A stretch of 41,887 bases of DNA from Phycisphaerae bacterium (GTDB taxonomy: Bacteria > Planctomycetota > Phycisphaerae > Sedimentisphaerales > Anaerobacaceae), in NCBI GenBank assembly GCA_030604525.1, contig JAUVVQ010000017.1, forward strand, positions 1 to 41,887, in the 5' to 3' direction. The notes under the pieces are model-generated. The model was given only the letters and a program-made list of their open reading frames with translations, was not told where the DNA came from and ran no database searches. This document shows positions 16,600-25,695 of this stretch, in pieces. A program made the translations under genes and the position numbers. Each line of letters starts with the position of its first letter. Within the stretch, counting starts at the first letter, position 1.

Positions 16600-19500
16600 A
16601 CTTTCGCACCCAGCCCTTCGAGGAATTCTGTTTTGTTTTGTGACTGGAGGTAGTTGTAGTCGTTTATGTTCCAGTCGAATCGGCATAGAGGTTTATATTT
16701 GCAGTATCGGCAGGGGGATTCAGAGCTTAGTTTGTAAGGGGTTATCTCAATTTTTCCGGAGAGGAGCTCTTGAGCTAATTGCCGGATTTTTCGTTCTGCG
16801 AATTTCAAAAATTGTTCGAAATCATCGGGTTTTAAAGCACCGCTTATGTTGTAATTTCCATATTGTGAGCCGTCAGATTTCATATAGAAATTATAAAAGT
16901 TACTATTGCCCGACGCTTTTACATCGAGGTGTTTTGCGAAGTTCCCGTCGAAGATTCCTTTTGCTTTGTGGCCGAATTTTTCCTGTTCTTTCTGCAGATT
17001 GTTGATGTTGGTGCTTTTGATGTCCGGCTCAATTGGGATGTAGAATGCGCCGGCGATTTTTTCGATATTAATTTTGCTGTTTGCAGCGTTTTTTATTGCG
17101 AGGATATAAATTGGAAGTTGCAAATCGAGGCCGTGGAAAAATTTTGACCAGTTGAACGATGTTTTGTTCGGATTACGTTTATAGTCGAAGATAAGTGCAG
17201 TCCTTTGTCCGTTGATTTCAGCGGTGTCGAGACGGTCAATTTTGCCCCGGATTGAAACTTTTCGGTTCTCCGGCAGGATGATTTGGTATTCAGGGATGTT
17301 TTGTTTTGCGCCCTTTAGTTTCCCGAAAGCAAGCTCGGTGACAAAGGGTTTGAATTGTCCTTGTTTTGCCATTTGTGCCAGTGACGGGATGAATTCTTCG
17401 AGTTTTTCTCCTGCCGTGGTGATGATGAATGTGTTCTGTGGGCTGTGGTTCTTGAATCTGGAGATGAAACCGTCTTCTTCGATGACTTTTGAGATTTGTC
17501 CTCTGAGGATTTTAAGTAGTTCTTTCTCGTCGGATTCTTTGAGAGATATGTTGTTTTCGATTAAGCAGGTTATGAACTTATCGAGAATGCGGTGATAGAA
17601 ATCGCCGAGGTTTATGGGTTCGAATTTGAATTCCTTTCTTTCCTGCAATTCAAGGGAGTATTGTGCGAAGTAGCGGTATGGGCAGGAGGCAAAGACTGCA
17701 AGTCTGGAGGCGGAGAAATTTAATTTCTTCGGGAACAGTGCGGGTAGGATGTCGCTTTGGAGAGTGGGGGCGTTTTGGTATTCGATGGCGGAGCGGACAA
17801 AATCAGTTGCGGGTGCGAGCAGGTCGTCGGATTCGGCCTCGCAGAAGATCTCTTCCAGTTGCTGGTTCCGGGATGTATTGTCCTTTCCCAGGGCGGTGCA
17901 GAGTGCTTCTGTCAGTTCTTCTTTGTTGCAGATTTCAGCGGTTTGCGTTTCATCGATTTTTAAATGTTCTTCGTTGAGGTCCTCGAAAAGTTCCTGGAGA
18001 TGGTCGATGAATTGTGAGCGGATGACGGCGTTTGCTTTTTGGTCGGCGCAGGGGTAGCTGATGTATAGCTTTTCAGATGGCCTGGTCAGGGCGATGTATG
18101 CGAGGTATTGTCTTTGTACGAGCTGGGTGGCCGAGTCAGGGGCGAGTTGGAAATCAGCGGTTTCAGCAACCGTTCTGTCCTGGTCGGTTAAGAGGCCGGA
18201 TGGTTTTACCGGTTGCGGAAACTGTTGTTGTGTTGCGCCTATCAGGAAAGCGATTTTTAAATCCGGGTGTCGGCTTCTTTCGATGCTCCCGATGAGGACT
18301 TCGTCGAGTTTCGGAGGTATGAATGCGAGAGTTAATTGTGAGAAAGCGGATTTGAGGATGGACAGATAGCCCTGCGGTGACGTCTTTGCCTCGCCGAAGA
18401 CTTCGAGCAGCTCGTCGAACAGGTCTATTATGTTGTTATAGAATTGGGAATGTTCGTTGGGTGTACTGGACTCGTTTTGCTGCGGTTCCGACCATAAGGC
18501 GAGTCTCTGCGAGACGTTCAGTGAGTTTAGGAAATCGAAGATGCTTTTTACGAAGTTTCGGGCGTTTATTTTTTTGTCGGGGTGTTCGCAGGGCATTAGA
18601 TTTTCTTTGAGTTTCAGGAGAGGGGTTAAAAGATTTTTTCGGATTCGGTTTATTTCCTCCTGGTCGAATTCATTTGGCTTCTCTGGCGCAAAATCCCAAT
18701 CCTGAGGGTCCCTCCAGTCGTTGACAGTTATGCCGAAGGCGAGGCAGTAGTTCTCGAGCAGGTCGATTTCCTTTCGGTCAGCGCCGACGAGATTGTTTTT
18801 CAGATAAGCGAAGACCTCTTCTTTGTTGAAGTCGTTTGTAACTACCTCGAGAGCGGAGCAGATGAGGTTTGCCAGCGGGTGCTGGCTGAGGAATTGCCTT
18901 TGGTCGATGAAGAACGGGATTTGGTAATCCTCGAAATAGGCCTTTATGTAGTGTTGGTAGCTTTCGATGTCTGAGACGATAACAGCGATGTCCCTGTATC
19001 TGTAATTTTCGCTTTTTACGAGTTTGAGAATCTCTTTTGCGACGGATTTTACTTCTGTTCTTGCATCGGGTGCGGAGAGAATTTTAATGTTGTTTTCGGC
19101 GGGGATTCTTGGCGGAGCTGCTTTGAAGAGGTTCTCTTCGATATGTCTGAGAGCTTTGTTGTTTTTGAGCCGGAGCTGGGTTTTCAGGATGACGGGGGTC
19201 TCTGTTTTGAGTTTTAATTGTTTTATAATCTCGCTTAGCTGGGCGTATGTTTTTTCGGTCTGGTAAAACAGTTTGACGGGCGAGAGAGATTTTTGTGGAT
19301 TCCCCAGGTTTACTTTTTCGGCGTCGAGGCATAGAGCGATTTTGGTGAATCTGGATTTTTTCATCAGCTCGGCGAGGATGTTGAGCTGGGTGTTAGTGAA
19401 TGAAGCGAAGCCGTCAATCCAGAGCTTTACGTCTTTTAAATAGCTGTTTGCTTCGATGGCTTTTTGGGTTTTTCGCAACTGGAGGTCAGGGTCGATAAAT

Positions 19501-20060
19501 TTGTCTTCAACGAAGGAACAGTATTTATTTAAGAGCAGACCGATGTCTTTGAACTTTTTGGCTGCGAGGTTTTGGTCCGGGGTATCTTTTATTTTTTCAA
19601 CGAGTGCTTCTATATCCTGCGGGTCTTTGTCGTATTGGTGGAGTTCTTCTATGGTTTTTTGCAGTAACCGGCTCAGGCCGGGCTGGTTTGCTGATGTATT
19701 GAGCAGTTCTAACCGGGTTTGGTTTTCTGTTAAGATTTTCTGGATAATCATCTGCCGACCGATACGAGAAATTTGCGGTTTTGCGGTTCTTTTTTTGAAG
19801 AGCAGGAACTGCAGTTTTGAGAAAGAGATGATGTTCAGTCCTGCGTTGAGTGGCTGGTTAGTGTTGTATTGAGTTGGTGCGAAGCCGGCGGTTTTTTTGT
19901 CGGCGAGAATAGCTCTTTCGGCCTGGTATGTGGCCTGTTCGGGGACCAGGAGTATCAGCGGTCGGTTCGCTTTCTCTTCGGAGCTGGCCTGGATGATTTG
20001 GTTTATGCAAAGTGTTGTTTTTCCAGTACCGCTTCTTCCGAGTATGAATTGTACGGGCAT
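16596..20060 (-). CDS. addB: AddB: ATP-dependent nuclease/helicase-like subunit B
   Basis: AddB is the partner of AddA: an inactivated-helicase scaffold that recognises Chi-like sites and carries its own nuclease. The 1154-residue length matches Bacillus AddB. Visible features are the N-terminal Walker A LGRSGTGKTTLC; VPEQATYQAERAIL; a C-terminal RecB-like nuclease with GKIDRLD, ALIFDYKR and LDLQLPIYILA; and an iron-sulfur cysteine set. The set has one Cys near residue 791 (SCPYRYFAQYS) and Cys1117, Cys1120 and Cys1126 in PCRYCKYKPLCRF, the C-x2-C-x5-C spacing known for AddB. It is the first gene of the addBA pair. The 234-base divergent gap upstream holds two hairpin repeats. Confidence 0.92.
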   Translation of the reverse strand: MPVQFILGRSGTGKTTLCINQIIQASSEEKANRPLILLVPEQATYQAERAILADKKTAGFAPTQYNTNQPLNAGLNIISFSKLQFLLFKKRTAKPQISRIGRQMIIQKILTENQTRLELLNTSANQPGLSRLLQKTIEELHQYDKDPQDIEALVEKIKDTPDQNLAAKKFKDIGLLLNKYCSFVEDKFIDPDLQLRKTQKAIEANSYLKDVKLWIDGFASFTNTQLNILAELMKKSRFTKIALCLDAEKVNLGNPQKSLSPVKLFYQTEKTYAQLSEIIKQLKLKTETPVILKTQLRLKNNKALRHIEENLFKAAPPRIPAENNIKILSAPDARTEVKSVAKEILKLVKSENYRYRDIAVIVSDIESYQHYIKAYFEDYQIPFFIDQRQFLSQHPLANLICSALEVVTNDFNKEEVFAYLKNNLVGADRKEIDLLENYCLAFGITVNDWRDPQDWDFAPEKPNEFDQEEINRIRKNLLTPLLKLKENLMPCEHPDKKINARNFVKSIFDFLNSLNVSQRLALWSEPQQNESSTPNEHSQFYNNIIDLFDELLEVFGEAKTSPQGYLSILKSAFSQLTLAFIPPKLDEVLIGSIERSRHPDLKIAFLIGATQQQFPQPVKPSGLLTDQDRTVAETADFQLAPDSATQLVQRQYLAYIALTRPSEKLYISYPCADQKANAVIRSQFIDHLQELFEDLNEEHLKIDETQTAEICNKEELTEALCTALGKDNTSRNQQLEEIFCEAESDDLLAPATDFVRSAIEYQNAPTLQSDILPALFPKKLNFSASRLAVFASCPYRYFAQYSLELQERKEFKFEPINLGDFYHRILDKFITCLIENNISLKESDEKELLKILRGQISKVIEEDGFISRFKNHSPQNTFIITTAGEKLEEFIPSLAQMAKQGQFKPFVTELAFGKLKGAKQNIPEYQIILPENRKVSIRGKIDRLDTAEINGQRTALIFDYKRNPNKTSFNWSKFFHGLDLQLPIYILAIKNAANSKINIEKIAGAFYIPIEPDIKSTNINNLQKEQEKFGHKAKGIFDGNFAKHLDVKASGNSNFYNFYMKSDGSQYGNYNISGALKPDDFEQFLKFAERKIRQLAQELLSGKIEITPYKLSSESPCRYCKYKPLCRFDWNINDYNYLQSQNKTEFLEGLGAKV

Positions 20061-20090
20061 TAGTCTATTCCGATAAATAGTTTAGATTCA

Positions 20091-20122
20091 CCCCGTTAGA
20101 TATATAACTGCTGTCTAACGGG
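20091..20122. repeat. Hairpin repeat copy 1 upstream of addB
   Basis: CCCGTTAGA at 20092-20100 pairs with TCTAACGGG at 20114-20122; the stem can extend inward with a G-T pair. The element is nearly identical to the one at 20222-20252. It lies 31 bases upstream of addB, in the gap shared with the divergent gene at 20295. Confidence 0.85.
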
Positions 20123-20221
20123 TTAAATTGTTTTTACCATAAAGAGGAGTTTTTTTCAAATCTTTGATAGTGTGGCCTGTAAATTTTGTCGATAAAGATA
20201 CTGTTGGCAGGATGGGATTTG

Positions 20222-20252
20222 CCCCGTTAGATATATAATTGCTATCTAACGG
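20222..20252. repeat. Hairpin repeat copy 2 upstream of the 137-aa gene
   Basis: CCGTTAGATA at 20224-20233 pairs perfectly with TATCTAACGG at 20243-20252. It shares the core GTTAGATATATAA-TGCT-TCTAACGG with the copy 131 bases upstream and is followed by a similar TAAATT tail. The copies differ inside the stem, yet each keeps pairing, with a G-T pair in copy 1. Confidence 0.85.
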
Positions 20253-20294
20253 CGTAAATTAGTAGAGAATGTTTTCAGATAAGGAGATGACAGG

Positions 20295-20708
20295 ATGAAA
20301 TCGAAAAGCAGGGTTTTGTTTTTGTGTGCAATACTTTCGTTTGTATTGGTATTGATGTGGTTCAGTGGCCGGGGTGAGGCGATAGAGAAGACTGTAGAGG
20401 TAGAGCCGTGGATTACTGTTCCGGAGTATCGCTCCGATGCAGGAAGGGCGATAGATGCTTATGAGCGGATGATGGAAAGGTATATGGATGTAACACAGGA
20501 GGACATTGGCGGGATTCGTGGTGGTGTTAAGTTGGTTTCGCGGAAACTGTCCTCTATCGAGATGAAGTTAGACAGGATGGAGCAAAGATTAGTTCGAATA
20601 GAACGGACGATGGGCATAAAGGAGCCGGGCAGGACACCTCGGCCGGCAGGGGAAAAAGGAGCAACGAAACCGAATACCAGTGGGGGCGAAGAAAGTAAGA
20701 AGAACTGA
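20295..20708 (+). CDS. Small membrane-anchored coiled-coil protein
   Basis: I do not recognise this 137-residue protein. An N-terminal hydrophobic segment (about residues 7-24, LFLCAILSFVLVLMWF) preceded by Lys/Arg looks like a signal anchor. An acidic stretch, a helical region (about 45-65) and a heptad-like coiled coil follow (about 72-112, VSRKLSSIEMKLDRMEQRLV with regular hydrophobic spacing). The C-terminus is Pro/Gly/Lys-rich and probably disordered. AAGGAG lies eight bases before the ATG. It is divergent from addB across the hairpin repeats and convergent with the thioesterase gene. It could be a periplasmic spacer or oligomerising partner; no function can be assigned. Confidence 0.75.
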   Translation: MKSKSRVLFLCAILSFVLVLMWFSGRGEAIEKTVEVEPWITVPEYRSDAGRAIDAYERMMERYMDVTQEDIGGIRGGVKLVSRKLSSIEMKLDRMEQRLVRIERTMGIKEPGRTPRPAGEKGATKPNTSGGEESKKN

Positions 20709-20794
20709 GGGAATTTGGTTTGAGCTTTTCGCTGCATTGTTGTTCGGGATGTTGACGAGAAGGACGTAGTTGTCTTGCTGAAATGGTGGTGGTT

Positions 20795-21292
20795 TTATTT
20801 CATTTTTCTTAGCAATTTCTTTCTGTATTTTACACGCATTTTTGCGTTTTCATATCTTCTTTTTTCGTCGTTTGTTTGAGGTCGAATGGGCGGGACTTTA
20901 GTGGGTTTTTTGTTTTCATCGAGAGCGACGAAGGTAAGGTGAGCCGAGGTAGCGGTTACCTGTTTTGAGGAGTAGGGGTTTTCTTTGATAACTTTGACGC
21001 CGACCTCCATAGAGGTTCGTCCGACGTAATTTACAGTGGCCTTTAGGATGACATGGTCGCCTATGCGTATGGGTTCTTTGAAAATGAGCGAGTCGATGCC
21101 CGCGGTAACGACTTCTTGGCAGGAGTGTCGTTGAGCTGCCATTGAGGCCGTCATATCAATCCATCCGGCGATGACGCCTCCGAATGCGGTGCCATGGGGG
21201 TTTGCGTGGTTCGGCATAAGAAGGTATCGTGACTGAACGGCGCTTTGTTTGGGGGTTTTCGCTTTTGTGTTTTTTGTGTTTTTGTTCTTCAT
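20795..21292 (-). CDS. Acyl-CoA thioesterase, hotdog fold (YciA/BFIT-like)
   Basis: It probably hydrolyses acyl-CoA thioesters to free acid and CoA in the cytoplasm. The 165-residue product carries the family block LLMPNHANPHGTAFGGVIAGW at about residues 24-44, with the N-P-G-T-FGG signature. AGIDSLIFKEPIRIGDHVIL and VGRTSMEVGVKV follow, as in the YciA/brown-fat thioesterase group, and the final 30 residues are very basic. It starts seven bases after AAGGA. The PLD-like gene ends 24 bases upstream on the same strand, so the two are probably one transcript, though no shared pathway is obvious. Confidence 0.88.
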   Translation of the reverse strand: MKNKNTKNTKAKTPKQSAVQSRYLLMPNHANPHGTAFGGVIAGWIDMTASMAAQRHSCQEVVTAGIDSLIFKEPIRIGDHVILKATVNYVGRTSMEVGVKVIKENPYSSKQVTATSAHLTFVALDENKKPTKVPPIRPQTNDEKRRYENAKMRVKYRKKLLRKMK

Positions 21293-21316
21293 CTTTTTGT
21301 CCTTACATTTTGGAAT

Positions 21317-21844
21317 TTATTTTGCCAGGAGCTCGTGGAAGTCGGCGCAGAATTTCTTTCTCTTACAGGTCCCGCATTTCGAGCCGTTCCAGATGCTGTC
21401 GAACTGGTTCATAATCGCCTCTATCAGTTCTGTCCGGTCGGTGATGATGCCGGCTTCGAAATTCCTTTTGTCTTTGCTTTTGGCGCCCATTCCGGCGCCG
21501 GTGAGATTTGCGCTGCCGGTGTAGGCGAAGTTTCCGTCGATAACGACGGCTTTGAAGTGCACTCGCGGGCAGAGAATTCGTTCCATACCGTGTATCAGGT
21601 TGGGATATTTGTCGAAATCTTTTCTGAAGTTTGGCCCCGGCTCTTTTGCGTGCAGGAGTCTTATTTCCACTTTTTGCTTTATGAGCTCGGAGAGGATTTC
21701 GAGGAACGGGACCATTTTATTGTTTTTGTGAACGTAAAGGTCTTTTATGTCGGCGGTTGCCAGCCAGAGAAATTTTTCGGCCCCCGGGATTTTTCCGATG
21801 ATTACTTTTTCGTATATTTGGGTGTCTTTTATCAGTTCGAGCAT
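21317..21844 (-). CDS. Phospholipase D-like (HKD) nuclease-type protein with cysteine motif
   Basis: PLD-superfamily proteins cleave phosphodiester bonds by a covalent His intermediate; single-HKD bacterial members are often nucleases that dimerise. The 175-residue product has one HKD motif, HFKAVVIDG (His96, Lys98, Asp103), followed by FAYTGSANLTGAGMG with the usual Ser/Asn. Four cysteines stand out: Cys92 just before the HKD motif, and Cys157, Cys160 and Cys166 in KCGTCKRKKFC near the C-terminus. The C-x2-C-x5-C spacing equals that of the AddB iron-sulfur site in this window, so metal or Fe-S binding is plausible. There is no signal peptide, so it is probably cytoplasmic. No clear ribosome-binding site precedes the ATG. 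Confidence 0.78.
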   Translation of the reverse strand: MLELIKDTQIYEKVIIGKIPGAEKFLWLATADIKDLYVHKNNKMVPFLEILSELIKQKVEIRLLHAKEPGPNFRKDFDKYPNLIHGMERILCPRVHFKAVVIDGNFAYTGSANLTGAGMGAKSKDKRNFEAGIITDRTELIEAIMNQFDSIWNGSKCGTCKRKKFCADFHELLAK

Positions 21845-21970
21845 TTTTTAACTTTATTTTATATTCGGCAGGTAATGTTTCTTTAATTCTATGCTTTTGC
21901 TTCGAGCTTGTAAACAGCAAATGCGGGCTCTTCGATGAACCTGAAACCGGAAAACCCTTCAAATTTTTTA

Positions 21971-22029
21971 TAGCAAAAAGCTAAATAATCATTTATAATC
22001 CAAAAGATAACTTAAAAAAATGATTATTT
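21971..22029 (+). promoter_or_regulatory. Promoter with overlapping 12-bp inverted repeat (operator-like)
   Basis: A perfect -10 hexamer TATAAT at 21994-21999 has only a weak -35 (TAGCAA at 21971-21976, 17-base spacer). It overlaps the left arm of a perfect inverted repeat, AAATAATCATTT at 21983-21994 and AAATGATTATTT at 22018-22029, with a 23-base gap. The right arm ends just before the GAGAGGG ribosome-binding site. The arrangement fits repressor control or an mRNA leader hairpin of the gene at 22046. Confidence 0.5.
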
Positions 22030-22045
22030 CGAGAGGGATTTGAAA

Positions 22046-24244
22046 ATGGAATCGAAAAAATATCCGGTTTGTTTTGCGGCGATAAGTTTCTTTATATCTT
22101 CTCAACTTGCTTTTTTTGTCTCCGGCGCCTTTGCTTCCCCCGCTGAGGATATGTTAAAAACCTTACCCGATAACACTTTTGCTTTCATAGCGACGAGCGG
22201 TGGCGAAAATCTGAATCCTGCTTTCAAAAAGTCCACGTTAGGAGCAATCTGGTATGACCAGGGCACACAGCAATTCTACCATGCAATAAAAAATGAATTA
22301 TTAAGAAAAATAAGCCAGCAGCTCCCTGACCCGAACAAACTCGAGTATGCCGGTGCAGTTGGAGACCTTGTTACAAAAATCCTTCAAAGACCGATTGTCA
22401 TAGGTTACGCCGGCAATGATAACAGCGAAATCCCTCTCTATGCTTTTGGTATTGTTGATACCGGCTCCGAAAAAGAAGAAATCGAGACGGTTGTCAAAAA
22501 AGTCGAGCAGTTGTTCCTCAAAGATACTGTTGAAGAAATCAAAGTCGGACAATATTTAATGCACGGCATACCGGAAGAAGGTGTCCGGCTCTATTGGGGC
22601 TGGGCAGGTTCATACTTCGTCTTTACAATCAACGACACCCAGCATAAAGTCGTAGAATATCTGGATAACAAAGGCCGTCCGGACACCGGAAAATTTCTCG
22701 AAAATGTCCACGGCACCGGTGATGCTCTTGCACTCTACGTAGATGTGCAGAAAATCTTCGATATTGGCGAATCATTTGCCGGGCGGGGAAACCAGCTCGC
22801 TCAGTTCAATAAATTCAAAACTGCATTTGCCAATATGGGTTTGGGGAAAATAAATAACGTTACCGTCCGTATCGGTTTCGACGGGCCTGACTTGGTATCT
22901 AATGGATTAATTGATTTGGATGGACCTCCGGCTGGAATTTTTACCTCTTTTAAACCTATTAATATGAAATTATTTGATTTAACCGACAAAAAAGCTTTCA
23001 AAGTCTCTGCATTGAATCTGGATTTTACCGGTTTGTATGACACAGTTATGACTGCGCCGGAAGAAATCCTCGAACAGGAAGATTATCAGGATATGCAACA
23101 GGAGCTTAAAGAATTCGAGCAGGAATCCGGCTTTAAAATCCGAGACGAGCTACTCGAATCCTTAGCCGGGCCGATGCTGTTTTATGCAATCCCGGCGGGA
23201 GTTATGATGGAATCTCCACAGGGCGGATTTGTCATAATTGCAAAATTAAAGGACAAAGCACTCTTTGAAAAAACAATCGCTGCCGTAGAAGAATTAGCCG
23301 CACAAACTTATGGCAGCAAGATACAGATTAGCACCCAAAAACAAAATGACAGAACAATACATACCCTGGTCCTGGGACCCGCCGCTATGATGCAGATTAT
23401 GCCCACCTGGACAATAGTCGATGAATATTTTGTATTTGCTATGAATCCCCCTTTATCCTCATCCGCCGTAAATCAAATAACTTCGCTGACAGATTCTATA
23501 ATGTCCGTTGAAAACTTCAAAAAAGTAACCGACCGGCTGCCCGGCAATATAGTTTCCTTTACTTACTCTGATTCGAAAATCCAGTTCAAACAGATGATGA
23601 CCAAGCTCCAGCAGTTCTGGCCTATGATAACTATGGCCGCCGCCGGCGGGGGCATCAAACTACCCATAATGCTTCCCTCCATCTCACATATCACTGATGA
23701 TATACAGCCATCATCTGCTTATTCCTGGTTCGATGAAAAGGGCCTTCGCTCGTTTTATAAGGGCTGCGGTGTCGAACAGGGTTTTGCTGCAATTGCAGGT
23801 ACCGCAGCAGGTGTCGCTGTTCTAATGCCTGCAATGACACGCACCCGGCAGGTGGCATACCGAGTGACATCCGGGACAAATCTATCTGCTATCGGAAAAG
23901 CTTGCCTTATTTACGCAAACGACCACGAGGATAAATTTCCTCCGAACATCGAGGCGCTTATTGAAACTGTGGACCTTTCACCTAAGTCCCTTGAGTCAAA
24001 GTATAAACCGGAGGATTCGAACCAGCCCAGCTATATCTACATCACCGGACAAAATGCTGCTGAGAACCCGCAAAATGTCTTGGTTTACGAAAACCCGAAA
24101 TTTAACTCCGAAGGCGTGAATGTCCTCTTCCTTGATTCCCACGTTCAGTGGATGAAGCCGGACGAATTCAAGGAAGCTTTGAAAGAGACTTATGACCGCC
24201 TTGGACGGGAAATGCCCCAGGTCGAATTCGGAACCTTGAAATAG
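22046..24244 (+). CDS. Large secreted protein with pseudopilin-like C-terminal tail
   Basis: The function is unknown. I chose ATG 22046, eight bases after GAGAGGG, over a TTG six bases earlier; this gives 732 residues. A signal peptide is likely (hydrophobic stretch about residues 10-30 ending AFASPA). The body, about 35-580, resembles large planctomycete secreted proteins that I cannot name with certainty. From about 595 there is a hydrophobic GTAAGVAVLMPAMTRTRQVA, then NLSAIGKACLIYANDHEDKFP and finally VNVLFLDSHVQWMK. This is the C-terminal pattern of planctomycete type II pseudopilin-like (DUF1559-type) proteins, but here at the end of a long protein and without an N-terminal prepilin cleavage site. 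The DG of the usual terminal motif is DS. Confidence 0.75.
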   Translation: MESKKYPVCFAAISFFISSQLAFFVSGAFASPAEDMLKTLPDNTFAFIATSGGENLNPAFKKSTLGAIWYDQGTQQFYHAIKNELLRKISQQLPDPNKLEYAGAVGDLVTKILQRPIVIGYAGNDNSEIPLYAFGIVDTGSEKEEIETVVKKVEQLFLKDTVEEIKVGQYLMHGIPEEGVRLYWGWAGSYFVFTINDTQHKVVEYLDNKGRPDTGKFLENVHGTGDALALYVDVQKIFDIGESFAGRGNQLAQFNKFKTAFANMGLGKINNVTVRIGFDGPDLVSNGLIDLDGPPAGIFTSFKPINMKLFDLTDKKAFKVSALNLDFTGLYDTVMTAPEEILEQEDYQDMQQELKEFEQESGFKIRDELLESLAGPMLFYAIPAGVMMESPQGGFVIIAKLKDKALFEKTIAAVEELAAQTYGSKIQISTQKQNDRTIHTLVLGPAAMMQIMPTWTIVDEYFVFAMNPPLSSSAVNQITSLTDSIMSVENFKKVTDRLPGNIVSFTYSDSKIQFKQMMTKLQQFWPMITMAAAGGGIKLPIMLPSISHITDDIQPSSAYSWFDEKGLRSFYKGCGVEQGFAAIAGTAAGVAVLMPAMTRTRQVAYRVTSGTNLSAIGKACLIYANDHEDKFPPNIEALIETVDLSPKSLESKYKPEDSNQPSYIYITGQNAAENPQNVLVYENPKFNSEGVNVLFLDSHVQWMKPDEFKEALKETYDRLGREMPQVEFGTLK

Positions 24245-24347
24245 CTGGATTTCTGAAGATTAACCAAAAAACTGCAATCGTGGAAATGTCGGGATTTGTC
24301 AAAGATTGGTATTTCTTTCCTTGAAGTTTCCATCCCCCGGCTTTCAT

Positions 24348-24376
24348 TTGCCTAATCCAGGTAGAAAAGTTATAAT
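24348..24376 (+). promoter_or_regulatory. Sigma-70-type promoter of argG
   Basis: TTGCCT at 24348-24353, a 17-base spacer and a perfect TATAAT at 24371-24376 make a strong vegetative promoter. Transcription would start near 24383, giving a leader of about 30 bases before argG. I see no ARG-box-like operator in it. Confidence 0.75.
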
Positions 24377-24413
24377 CCCAGCTTTGAAATACACTTTGTA
24401 AAAGGAAAAGAAT

Positions 24414-25667
24414 ATGGCAAAAACAAAAAAAGTCGTTCTCGCTTACAGCGGAGGACTTGATACCAGCATAATTCTGCCCTGGCTTAAGGAAACTTACGGC
24501 TATGAAGTTATTGCCTTCGCAGCCGAGCTTGGGCAGGGCGATGAGCTGAAAAACATCAAACAAAAAGCCCTGAAAAGCGGGGCGGTTAAATGCGTCGTAA
24601 AAGACCTGAGGAAAGAATTCGTCCAGGATTACCTCTGGCCTTTGCTCAAATCCGGAGCAGTCTATGAAAACAAATACCTGCTCGGCACCAGTGTCGCCAG
24701 GCCCCTAATCGCAAAGCACCAGGTCCAGATAGCTCATCAGGAAAACGCCTTCGCCGTCGCTCACGGCGCTACGGGGAAAGGAAACGACCAGGTCCGCTTT
24801 GAGCTAACCTATATGGCGCTCGATGCGAAACTAAAAATCATCGCTCCCTGGAAAGACCCGAACTTCAAGCTTACCTCACGGGAAGCCGCTGTTGACTATG
24901 CTAAAAAGCACAATATCCAAATCGAACAGACAAAAAAGAAAATCTACTCTCGCGACCGAAACCTCTGGCACATAAGTCACGAAGGCGCCGACCTCGAAGA
25001 CCCCGCAAACGAGCCGAAAGATGAACTTTTTGTTATATCTAATCCGCTCTCAAAAGCGCCGGCCAAACCCGACTACGTCGAAATCGGTTTCGAGCAGGGA
25101 GTGCCGACAAAACTTAACGGCAAAAAAATCTCCGGCGTAAAAATCATCGAAACTTTAAACAAGCTCGGCGGAAAACATGCCATCGGACAAACCGACCTCG
25201 TCGAAAACCGACTCGTCGGTATCAAATCAAGAGGCGTCTATGAAACTCCAGGCGGCTCTATCCTCGTCGAAGCACACAAAGCACTCGAATCGCTCACACT
25301 CGATAGAGAAACTATGCACTACAAACAGCAAATTGCCCTGAAATACGCAGAATTGGTTTATTACGGCTTGTGGTTCTCGCCTTTAAAAGAAGCCCTCGAT
25401 GCTTTTATCGATGTTACTCAGAAGAACGTTACCGGCTCCGTGAAAATGAAACTCTTCAAGGGACGCCCGGCCATAGCTGCTCTAAAAAGTCCGATGAGCT
25501 TATACAGTCCGGATTTAGCAAGCTTCAAAATGGGTGCCGAATACGAACCGACAGACGCAACCGGTTTCATCCGCCTCTTCGGACTGCCTTTGAAAGTAGC
25601 TTCTCTTGTCGGCAGAAACCCAAAAAATAAAAAGCAAAAACCAAAAACACGCTCGAACAAAACCTGA
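24414..25667 (+). CDS. argG: Argininosuccinate synthase
   Basis: It condenses citrulline and aspartate with ATP to argininosuccinate, the penultimate step of arginine synthesis, in the cytoplasm. The 417-residue product has the PP-loop [18 protein letters not shown] (about residues 7-24), [45 protein letters not shown] and [12 protein letters not shown], all diagnostic. The C-terminus carries a short Lys/Asn-rich extension after the normal end. It is preceded by its own strong promoter and a GGAAAAG-type ribosome-binding site. The prepilin peptidase gene begins 28 bases after its stop and may be co-transcribed, though the functions differ. No argH lies nearby. Confidence 0.97.
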   Translation: MAKTKKVVLAYSGGLDTSIILPWLKETYGYEVIAFAAELGQGDELKNIKQKALKSGAVKCVVKDLRKEFVQDYLWPLLKSGAVYENKYLLGTSVARPLIAKHQVQIAHQENAFAVAHGATGKGNDQVRFELTYMALDAKLKIIAPWKDPNFKLTSREAAVDYAKKHNIQIEQTKKKIYSRDRNLWHISHEGADLEDPANEPKDELFVISNPLSKAPAKPDYVEIGFEQGVPTKLNGKKISGVKIIETLNKLGGKHAIGQTDLVENRLVGIKSRGVYETPGGSILVEAHKALESLTLDRETMHYKQQIALKYAELVYYGLWFSPLKEALDAFIDVTQKNVTGSVKMKLFKGRPAIAALKSPMSLYSPDLASFKMGAEYEPTDATGFIRLFGLPLKVASLVGRNPKNKKQKPKTRSNKT

Positions 25668-25695
25668 AAAATAATTTTAAATACAAGGATGTGTT

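Noticed and set aside
16600-16686. Upstream in-frame start adding 29 residues to AddA
   Set aside because: The extension overlaps addB, has no homology, and ATG 16599 gives an ATGA overlap typical of coupled genes.
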